A DNA stretch of 56,714 bases from Alphaproteobacteria bacterium (GTDB lineage: Bacteria > Pseudomonadota > Alphaproteobacteria > Rhodospirillales > WMHbin7): positions 1 through 56,714 of the forward strand of contig JADFZV010000021.1 of assembly GCA_015232335.1 (NCBI GenBank). The letters run 5' to 3'. Positions 50,597-56,714 of the stretch are shown piece after piece; positions within the stretch are counted from its first letter, which is position 1; the number at the start of each line of letters is the position of its first letter. The notes under the pieces are model-generated. The model was given only the letters and a program-made list of their open reading frames with translations, was not told where the DNA came from and made no database searches. Both the position numbers and the translations under genes were made by a program.

Positions 50597-50641
50597 GGCC
50601 CCCGGGTTGCGCGTTCACCAGCGCATCCCGGGGGCCTTTTC
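50597..50641 (+). terminator. Intrinsic terminator of the rpoBC operon
   Basis: A stem of 10 bp (GGCCCCCGGG/CCCGGGGGCC) extends into an inner 5-bp stem (TGCGC/GCGCA) and is followed by TTTTC. This is the classic intrinsic terminator. The aspS start lies 26 bases further on, so aspS needs its own promoter or read-through. Confidence 0.88.
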
Positions 50642-50666
50642 ATGTCAGCCAGGGAATTCTTCAGCC

Positions 50667-52454
50667 ATGCATGCCTATCGCTCCCATTCTTGCGGCCAGT
50701 TGCGCGCTTCGGACTCCGGCCAGGAAGTCCGCCTGTCCGGCTGGGTGCATAAAAAGCGCGATCATGGCAATCTGCTGTTCGTCGATCTGCGCGATCATTA
50801 CGGATTGACCCAGTGCGTAGCCGACACCTCGGCCCCGGTTTTCAAGACTCTGGAGGGCCTGAAGCCCGAATGCGTTGTCACCATTACCGGCAAGGTGGTC
50901 AAGCGCTCGGCCGAGACGGTGAATCCCAAGCTGCCCACCGGCGAGATCGAAGTGGTGGTCGGCCAGATCGAGGTGCAGTCCACGGCTGACACGCTGCCCA
51001 TCACGGTGGCGGGCGAGCAGGAATATCCCGAAGACATGCGTCTGAAATACCGCTTCCTGGATCTTCGGCGCGAGGGTGTGCATGCCAACATGATGCTGCG
51101 CAGCCAAGTGATCGCCTCCTTGCGCCGACGCATGATCGATCAGGGCTTCAACGAGTTCCAGACGCCGATCCTGACCGCCTCCTCGCCTGAGGGTGCCCGC
51201 GACTATCTGGTGCCGTCTCGCATTCACCCCGGCAAGTTCTACGCCCTTCCTCAGGCGCCTCAGCAGTTCAAGCAGTTGCTGATGGTGGCGGGCTTCGACC
51301 GTTATTTCCAGATAGCACCCTGTTTCCGCGACGAGGACGGCAGGGCCGACCGCAGCCCCGGCGAATTCTACCAGCTCGATTTCGAGATGAGCTTTGTCAC
51401 GCAAGAAGATGTGTTTGCCGCCATCGAACCGGTGCTGGCCGGGGTGTTCGAGGAATTCGGGGGCGGGCAAGGCGTCACCAAGCCCCCCTTCCCCCATATC
51501 GCCTTCGACGAAGCCATGCTGAAATATGGCTCGGACAAGCCGGACCTGCGCAACCCCCTCTTGATCAGCGACGTCACCGAAGCCTTCAAGGGATCGAACT
51601 TCGGCATCTTCGCCCGCGCCATCGAACAGGGATCGGTGGTGCGCGCCATCCCCGCCCCCGGGGCCGGCGCCAGGCCCAGAAGCTTCTTTGACAAGCTGAA
51701 CGACTGGGCAAAAGAGAATGGCGCTGCGGGGCTGGGCTATATCGTCTATGAGGCCGAAGGCGCCAAGGGCCCCATTGCCAAGAATCTCGATGCCGAGCGG
51801 CTGGAAAGCATCAAGTCGCTGGCTGGCATATCTGCGGGCGATGCCGTCTTCTTCGTCTGCGACAAGCCGCTTCCCGCGGCCAAATTCGCAGGCTTGGTGC
51901 GCACCAAACTGTGCGCCGATCTCGATCTACTTGAACAGGGCGCTTTCAAATTCTGCTGGATCGTCGATTTCCCCATGTATGAGAGGAACGAGGATACGGG
52001 CCTGATCGAATTCAGCCACAACCCCTTCTCGATGCCCCAGGGCGGCATGGAGGCCCTGCTGAACCAGGACCCGCTCTCCATCAAGGCCTTCCAATACGAC
52101 ATCGTCTGCAACGGCGTGGAACTGTCCTCGGGCGCCATTCGCAACCATCGCCCCGACATCATGCTGAAGGCCTTCGAGATCGCGGGCTATCCGGCAGACG
52201 AGGTCGAACGGCGCTTTGGCGGCATGCTGAACGCCTTTCGCTATGGTGCGCCACCCCATGGCGGCTCGGCGCCCGGCATCGACCGTATCGTCATGCTGCT
52301 GGCCGACGAGCCCAATATCCGCGAGGTCATTCTGTTCCCCATGAACCAGCAGGCCCAGGATCTTCTGATGCAGGCCCCTGCCGAAATCGACGACAAGCGC
52401 CTGAAAGAGCTGCATATTAAGTTGGACCTGCCCAAGAAGGCGATTAAGAGCTAG
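50667..52454 (+). CDS. aspS: Aspartyl-tRNA synthetase
   Basis: Class IIb synthetase that charges tRNA-Asp (in many alphaproteobacteria also tRNA-Asn). The anticodon-binding OB-fold [29 protein letters not shown] starts the protein. Motif 2 is [19 protein letters not shown] and motif 3 [14 protein letters not shown]. The 595-residue length includes the bacterial GAD insertion. I cannot tell discriminating from non-discriminating type, because gatCAB and asnS are outside the window. I chose ATG 50667, where the family N-terminus begins. Confidence 0.97.
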   Translation: MHAYRSHSCGQLRASDSGQEVRLSGWVHKKRDHGNLLFVDLRDHYGLTQCVADTSAPVFKTLEGLKPECVVTITGKVVKRSAETVNPKLPTGEIEVVVGQIEVQSTADTLPITVAGEQEYPEDMRLKYRFLDLRREGVHANMMLRSQVIASLRRRMIDQGFNEFQTPILTASSPEGARDYLVPSRIHPGKFYALPQAPQQFKQLLMVAGFDRYFQIAPCFRDEDGRADRSPGEFYQLDFEMSFVTQEDVFAAIEPVLAGVFEEFGGGQGVTKPPFPHIAFDEAMLKYGSDKPDLRNPLLISDVTEAFKGSNFGIFARAIEQGSVVRAIPAPGAGARPRSFFDKLNDWAKENGAAGLGYIVYEAEGAKGPIAKNLDAERLESIKSLAGISAGDAVFFVCDKPLPAAKFAGLVRTKLCADLDLLEQGAFKFCWIVDFPMYERNEDTGLIEFSHNPFSMPQGGMEALLNQDPLSIKAFQYDIVCNGVELSSGAIRNHRPDIMLKAFEIAGYPADEVERRFGGMLNAFRYGAPPHGGSAPGIDRIVMLLADEPNIREVILFPMNQQAQDLLMQAPAEIDDKRLKELHIKLDLPKKAIKS

Positions 52455-52494
52455 AATTCACAACTTTCGCGCAAGACAGGGGGGGGATCGGGCG

Positions 52495-52827
52495 TTGCCT
52501 AAGGAAAACCGACGCATCGTCTTTACGCCCAGCGAAGTGCATCGCGCCCTGCTGGAATATACGGCTAAGCATAATCGGCCAATTGCTGATGGAGACGTCG
52601 ATTCCCTTCTGTTCGATCCCAGCGAAGATCCGGCGCTGGTCTTGATGCTTCACCGTAAGGACGGACAGATTGAACATCACAGCTTCCGTCTGGCCGAGCT
52701 GGGTGCTGCCATCATCACCTTTTGCCGCAGCCACAAGGTTCCCCTGCCCCACAAGGGCAAGAAATCGCTGATCAAGGTCGAGGATTCGGTCGGCATCGCG
52801 CTCGGTCATGAGTGGGAAATTCCCTGA
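52495..52827 (+). CDS. Conserved hypothetical protein
   Basis: A 110-residue cytoplasmic protein with a TTG start, GGGGGG upstream, and no known domain I can name. Features: FTPSEVHRALLEYTAKHNRP helix, the hydrophobic strand ALVLMLHRK, and a basic segment HKGKKSLIKVEDS. The even mix of helix and strand and a normal codon bias suggest a real gene. It lies between aspS and a convergent gene 13 bases away. Confidence 0.55.
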   Translation: MPKENRRIVFTPSEVHRALLEYTAKHNRPIADGDVDSLLFDPSEDPALVLMLHRKDGQIEHHSFRLAELGAAIITFCRSHKVPLPHKGKKSLIKVEDSVGIALGHEWEIP

Positions 52828-52840
52828 ATTTTGATGGAGC

Positions 52841-53371
52841 CTAAACCTCCAGCCTGACCGGCGGCAATTCCTGCCAGCGCAACACGTCAAGCACGCGCCT
52901 TGCACGCTCGATCTGGTCGGGTTGATCGGCCGAATGCCTTTCTTCGAAATCCACGCGCTCCTGCCAGGCGATCACCATGTCCTTGGGCCGGTCGGGCTGC
53001 GCCGTCTCGCCGGTGAGTGAGCCGATGGTGCGGTCGTAATCGGGATGCAATTCCGAGGGAAAGCCCACCATGCGGTATTCGTCCCAGGAAAGCGTGCCAT
53101 CCATATAGAGGTTGTAGGCGAATTCCGACAGTTCCCGGGGCGTCATGTTGCGCACATTGGGCCGCTCGTCGGGAGCGGGCAGCATCAAAAGTTCGGGCTC
53201 GGCTCGGACCGTCTCGCCTGCTTTCTTCTCCTCGGGCGGCAAAGGCGGAACATTTTCGGGAGAGGTCAGTCTGGGTTCGATGCGGCTGTCGGCCAGTTTG
53301 TCGGCTGCACTTCCCCGGCCCCATCCGAACAGGGACATGTCCTGAAAGCGCGATGCAGTGATGCCCAGCAT
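52841..53371 (-). CDS. Hypothetical protein
   Basis: A 176-residue protein without a signal peptide or a recognised domain. The N-terminal third is proline-rich and disordered (ENVPPLPPEEKK). The central part has a compact, probably conserved block NMTPRELSEFAYNLYMDGTLSWDEY and MVGFPSELHPDYDRTIG that reads like a small helical domain. It is 22 bases from the GGDEF gene on the same strand, so both may share a transcript. Confidence 0.6.
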   Translation of the reverse strand: MLGITASRFQDMSLFGWGRGSAADKLADSRIEPRLTSPENVPPLPPEEKKAGETVRAEPELLMLPAPDERPNVRNMTPRELSEFAYNLYMDGTLSWDEYRMVGFPSELHPDYDRTIGSLTGETAQPDRPKDMVIAWQERVDFEERHSADQPDQIERARRVLDVLRWQELPPVRLEV

Positions 53372-53393
53372 AACTTCCCCGAATCGTTTCCTC

Positions 53394-54116
53394 TCAGGCC
53401 GCCGCGATGTTCATGGCAAGGCGGGGTTCCGAGCGGCGTTCGCGTTTGGTCGCATACATGGCATGATCGGCCAGTTCCAGCAGACTGTGATGCTCGTCCT
53501 CGGGTCCATAGGCCCGAATGCCGAAGCTGGCCTTGGGTGCGATCAGATTGTCGTTCCAGATGACGCAGCTTGTGTTGATGGCCTTTTCCAGCGTGCGCGC
53601 CCGCATCAGCCCGTTGCGCCAAGCCGTATTGACCAGAAGCATGGCGAATTCATCGCCGCCCAAACGGGCCACGGCGTCGGTATCGCGCACGGATGCGGCC
53701 AGCATGGCGGCAACATGGCGCAGCACTTCATCGCCCGCCGCATGGCCGAAATTGTCGTTGATGGGCTTGAACGCATCCAGATCGATATAGACCAGAATGC
53801 CGCGCTCCTCGCGCCGGCGCGATTCAGCCAGAGCCAGCTTCAAGCGTTCCTCAAACCCCCGGCGATTGAACAGGCCGGTCAGTTCGTCGGTCGAGGCCAG
53901 ACGCTCCAGCGCATCGATGCGCTCTTGCTGCTGCACCAAGCGCTCGCGGGCCTCAAGCGCCACCGACAACGCCAGATTGGTAAAGCGCCGCCCCTCGGAT
54001 TCAGGGCCGCCCTGCTGGGGGCGCCCGTAATTCTTCAGATAGCGGGCGATACGGTCGATATTCGACACCAGATCGCGGCCTGAACCGCCTTCTTGTCCCT
54101 CGGTGATCTCTTGCAT
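53394..54116 (-). CDS. Cytoplasmic diguanylate cyclase (GGDEF)
   Basis: Makes cyclic di-GMP from two GTP. The active-site motif RLGGDEFAMLL is intact near residue 150. The DELTGLFNRRGFEERL and DLDAFKPINDNFGHAAGDEVL metal and substrate motifs are also present. The 90 residues before the domain are coiled-coil-like (ALEARERLVQQQERIDALERL) without a sensor domain, so dimerisation may be constitutive or partner-driven. No inhibitory I-site RxxD could be confirmed by eye. It is divergent from eipB across about 230 bases. Confidence 0.9.
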   Translation of the reverse strand: MQEITEGQEGGSGRDLVSNIDRIARYLKNYGRPQQGGPESEGRRFTNLALSVALEARERLVQQQERIDALERLASTDELTGLFNRRGFEERLKLALAESRRREERGILVYIDLDAFKPINDNFGHAAGDEVLRHVAAMLAASVRDTDAVARLGGDEFAMLLVNTAWRNGLMRARTLEKAINTSCVIWNDNLIAPKASFGIRAYGPEDEHHSLLELADHAMYATKRERRSEPRLAMNIAAA

Positions 54117-54349
54117 GGGATTAATTCTCCAATTTGGGTCCGGACCCTTCTAGTCCGTCCCCTCTCCCCGCAAGCCTCGTGCCACCAACAAATCGTTGTT
54201 TTTCAAAGGCATGACTTTATTTTGCCCGGCAAATTCTGCCGAGAGGCCCGAAAGGGCTCGGAATCTTTGTCCACCCCCCTCTATTTTCCGCCATGATCGA
54301 CGATATAATGAAGACGGCTCGTCGCCTTTCTCCTGACCGCGGATTTCGA

Positions 54350-55147
54350 ATGCCCCTCTTTTTTCATCGCCTCACGCTTGCTTTCGTCTGCATGCTTGCG
54401 CTTGTACCGGGCGTCCTGGCCGCCGATCTGGTTCCCCATCTGGCGGAATATACGCTGAGTCTGAAATCGGCCAAGCAGGGCAGTGGCATTGCCGCCCTCA
54501 AGGGCAGAATGCAGTTCCGCTTCGCCGATGTCTGCGACGGCTGGACAGTTGAAAACCGCACGGTCATGAGCTTTTTGGAAGCCGAGGGCGAGGAAGTCGA
54601 AACGCAATGGAGCTTCGTTACCTGGGAAGCCAAGGATGGGCTTAGCTATCGCTTTCGGGTGACCAGCCTGCGCAATGGCGACGTGGTCCAGGAAATTCAG
54701 GGCCAAGCCAGCCTGGAAGCCCCCGGAGGCCCCGGAAAGGTGCGCCTGACCAAACCCGAAGAGCGCACCATTCGTCTGCCCAAAGGAACCTTGTTTCCGG
54801 CAGCGCACACCCGGCTAATTCTGGCCGAAGCCGCCTTGGGGAAAACCAGCCTGCAGCGGGTGGTCTATGACGGCGCTTCGCTCGATTCACCCCAAGAGGT
54901 CAACGCCCTGATCGGATCACCCAGAAAGCCACAAGCCAAGCCATCCAATCCGCTGCTTGCGGGCGCATCCTGGCCCTCGCACATGGCCTTCTTCGACATC
55001 AAGGCCAAGGACGGGCTGCCCGCCTATGAACTCAGCCTGCGCTATTTCGAGAACGGCATCGCCGACGATGTGATCGAAGATTACGGCAATTTTTCCGTCC
55101 ACTCGCTCCTCAGCAAGATAGCCCCCTTGCCGCGCCCCGATTGCTGA
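54350..55147 (+). CDS. eipB: Periplasmic cell-envelope integrity protein EipB (DUF1849)
   Basis: Periplasmic beta-spiral protein required for envelope integrity in Brucella and conserved in alphaproteobacteria. A signal peptide ends near VLAADLV (residue 25). The DUF1849 body has DGWTVENRTVMSFLEAEG and SYRFRVTSLRNGDVVQEI. The two cysteines of the family disulfide are present, C62 (DVCDGW) and the very last residue C265. I prefer ATG 54350 because the signal peptide starts there; ATG 54293 would add a 19-residue polar head. Confidence 0.85.
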   Translation: MPLFFHRLTLAFVCMLALVPGVLAADLVPHLAEYTLSLKSAKQGSGIAALKGRMQFRFADVCDGWTVENRTVMSFLEAEGEEVETQWSFVTWEAKDGLSYRFRVTSLRNGDVVQEIQGQASLEAPGGPGKVRLTKPEERTIRLPKGTLFPAAHTRLILAEAALGKTSLQRVVYDGASLDSPQEVNALIGSPRKPQAKPSNPLLAGASWPSHMAFFDIKAKDGLPAYELSLRYFENGIADDVIEDYGNFSVHSLLSKIAPLPRPDC

Positions 55148-55181
55148 CCCCTCCACAAAGCCGCTTTCCACAAGGCTCCTC

Positions 55182-56210
55182 ATGACTCATGCCCATCTTC
55201 ATTATCCGATTTCGGCGCCTCCGCCCCTGGGCGGCGCCCAGGACGTGACGCCAGGCATCAAATGGCTGCGCCTGCCGCTTCCCTTCAAACTGGATCACAT
55301 CAATCTGTGGCTGTTGGAGGACGGGCCGGGCTGGACATTGATCGATACCGGCATGAACAACCGCACCACGCGCGAGATGTGGGACGGCCCCTTGCTGGAA
55401 CATCTGGATGGAAAGCCGATCCTGCGCATTCTGTGCACACACATGCATCCCGACCATATGGGATTGGCCGGATATCTGGCGCCGCGCTTTGGCGTCGAGG
55501 TCTGGGCGTCGCTGGCCGACTGGACCTTCGGGCGCATGTTGGCCCGCGATGGCGGCGATGATTTCATGGCCGTGCATATCGATTTTTTTCACCGGGCAGG
55601 ACTGACCGGACGCGACATGGACCTGGTGCATGAGCGCGGCAATTCCTACGCCAAGCGCGCCATGGCGCCCCCGCCTTCCTTTCGTCGACTGCAAGGCGGC
55701 GAGACTTTGTCCATCAATGGACAAGACTGGCGCCTGATCGAAGGCAACGGCCATGCGCCCGAACATATCAGCCTGTACAATCCCCAGAGAAACATCCTGA
55801 TTTCGGGCGATCAGGTTCTGCCCAAGATCAGCCCCATCGTCAGCGTCTGGCCGCAAGAACCCATGGCCAACCCGCTGCCTCTGTTCATGGCCTCGCTGGA
55901 CAGTTTCGACCCTCTGCCGGACGATGCTTTCGTCCTGCCGTCGCATGGCCTGCCCTTTACCGGATTAAAGACGCGCCTGACCCAGCTTAGGGACCATCAC
56001 CATCAGCGCCTCGATGAAACCAGACTGGCAACCCAGACACCGGCAACGGTCATGGATGCTTTACGGGTTCTTTTTCCCAGGGCATCGGACCCCAATGACG
56101 TCTTGTTCGCCTGCACGGAAACGATCGCGCATTTGCATCACCTGATGTCGCTGGGCGAGATCAGGCGCGAAGACGGGCCGGACGGGCTGGATCGGTATGT
56201 AAGGACGTAA
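55182..56210 (+). CDS. Metallo-beta-lactamase-fold hydrolase
   Basis: A di-zinc hydrolase of the glyoxalase-II/MBL superfamily, 342 residues. The HxHxDH motif is H87-M-H89-P-D91-H92 in CTHMHPDHMG. Further ligands probably are H in EGNGHAPEHISL, D in ISGDQVL and H in VLPSHGLPF. An extended C-terminal helical part (about 260-342) contains RLTQLRDHHHQRL, often seen in alphaproteobacterial MBL proteins of this group. The substrate is unknown. It lies 34 bases after eipB. Confidence 0.85.
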   Translation: MTHAHLHYPISAPPPLGGAQDVTPGIKWLRLPLPFKLDHINLWLLEDGPGWTLIDTGMNNRTTREMWDGPLLEHLDGKPILRILCTHMHPDHMGLAGYLAPRFGVEVWASLADWTFGRMLARDGGDDFMAVHIDFFHRAGLTGRDMDLVHERGNSYAKRAMAPPPSFRRLQGGETLSINGQDWRLIEGNGHAPEHISLYNPQRNILISGDQVLPKISPIVSVWPQEPMANPLPLFMASLDSFDPLPDDAFVLPSHGLPFTGLKTRLTQLRDHHHQRLDETRLATQTPATVMDALRVLFPRASDPNDVLFACTETIAHLHHLMSLGEIRREDGPDGLDRYVRT

Positions 56211-56212
56211 GC

Positions 56213-56542
56213 TCAGGCGGCGCAGGCGGCGGTTTCGCCGGGTGCAGGGGTCGCGCAGTAAAGGCCATACAGGGTGCCGATAACTTGGCTCGCCTCATGG
56301 CCGCTCAGCGAATAATAGATCGTCTGGGCAGAACGGCGGGTCTGGACCAGATTGTCCCGGCGCAGACGGGCCAAATGCTGGGAAAGCGCCGACTGAGACA
56401 AGCCGATCAGCTTTTCAAGCTGCCCCACCGACTTCTCACCATCGGCCAACTGGCAAAGAACCAGCAAGCGGTGTTCGTTGCTCATCGCCTTGAGCAGCGT
56501 ACTGGCACGGCGCGCATTGGTTTGCATTTGATCAAGTTCCAT
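56213..56542 (-). CDS. ArsR/SmtB-family regulator, BigR/SqrR-like
   Basis: Winged-helix repressor of 109 residues. The DNA-recognition helix is LSQSALSQHLARLRRDNLV. C30 in LLVLCQLADGEKS and C96 in LYGLYCAT are in the positions of the two redox cysteines of BigR/SqrR/YgaV regulators, which sense persulfide; C107 is extra. A role in sulfide or other redox control is therefore likely but not proven. I chose ATG 56542 with GAGAGG upstream; an earlier start at 56608 lacks family support. Confidence 0.82.
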   Translation of the reverse strand: MELDQMQTNARRASTLLKAMSNEHRLLVLCQLADGEKSVGQLEKLIGLSQSALSQHLARLRRDNLVQTRRSAQTIYYSLSGHEASQVIGTLYGLYCATPAPGETAACAA

Positions 56543-56714
56543 AACGGATGCCCCTCTCAACTCGTTTGTTGCATATACGCTAGCACTAATTTTGGTGATT
56601 TCAATCAAAATATTTGGAGAATTAAATTATGTACAATTTTGTTTCGTTGTTAGTTGCCCCCGCTTGGCTTGCCGGGGGGGCGAACTTAAGCTAAGCTGCG
56701 GCAAATGAAGGAGA
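56543..56714. promoter_or_regulatory. Upstream region of the ArsR-type gene with a candidate operator; right edge
   Basis: This AT-rich region holds an imperfect palindrome ATTTTG...CAAAAT (56589-56611), suitable as an ArsR-family operator between divergent promoters. A 21-codon frame (ATG 56629, stop 56694) has GGAG nine bases upstream but is too short to call. The final ATGAAGGAG at 56705 may be the start of the next plus-strand gene, cut by the window. Confidence 0.4.

Overview
The window looks like a chromosome segment of a GC-rich alphaproteobacterium, most likely of the Rhodospirillales (Magnetospirillum-like) group. This is inferred from the alphaproteobacterial families present (EipB/DUF1849, DUF6898, YicC-gmk pairing), from the lptF-lptD-surA-pdxA-rsmA order, and from the order tRNA-Tyr, tRNA-Gly, tuf, tRNA-Trp, secE, nusG, rplKAJL, rpoBC. 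It is not a marker-gene identification. No replication origin, CRISPR array, insertion sequence or prophage structural module was seen.

Layout. 110-6714: a glycosyltransferase and a short-chain dehydrogenase, a MNT/HEPN toxin-antitoxin pair, then yicC, gmk, arfB and, on the opposite strand, tsaC and cysQ. 6873-17478: a long plus-strand series for outer-membrane biogenesis (lptF, lptD, surA), vitamin B6 (pdxA), rRNA methylation (rsmA), an FAD-linked oxidoreductase, a secreted DUF, an acyl-CoA dehydrogenase and a small DUF6898/zinc-ribbon protein. lptG, expected between lptF and lptD, is absent. 17550-26511: an accessory stretch with two probable peptidoglycan-hydrolase toxin cassettes. One is a T4-lysozyme-like protein beside a secreted protein. 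The other is a frameshifted BPSL0067-type (NlpC/P60-like) protein beside a secreted Cys-containing protein. Envelope genes lie between them: polysaccharide deacetylase, zincin, lipoprotein, CAP protein and a TPR-GT41 glycosyltransferase.

The most unusual signal is a duplicated minus-strand element at 19887-19970 and 26425-26511. Each copy has a TTGACA box, a 17-nt spacer, a -10 box, an identical 18-nt presumptive RNA 5' end and a hairpin followed by Ts. One copy stands alone. The other lies directly upstream of the BPSL0067-type gene, as an attenuator would. The conserved 5' CCGCCC can pair with GGGCGG in the terminator arm of both copies.

26520-36088: a cyclic-nucleotide-binding K+ channel, two EamA transporters, a YbaK-type editing protein, an AT-richer gene for an NDT/TIR-like protein next to palindromic repeats, a peptidoglycan amidase, rnpB, a Sel1-like secreted protein, vapBC, an orphan PAS histidine kinase and parDE. 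36075-50641: rlmB, three tRNAs, tuf and the secE-nusG-rplKAJL-rpoBC transcription/translation cluster, closed by a strong terminator. 50667-56714: aspS, two unknown conserved proteins, a GGDEF protein, EipB, a metallo-beta-lactamase-fold hydrolase, a BigR-like ArsR regulator and the cut-off start of whatever follows.
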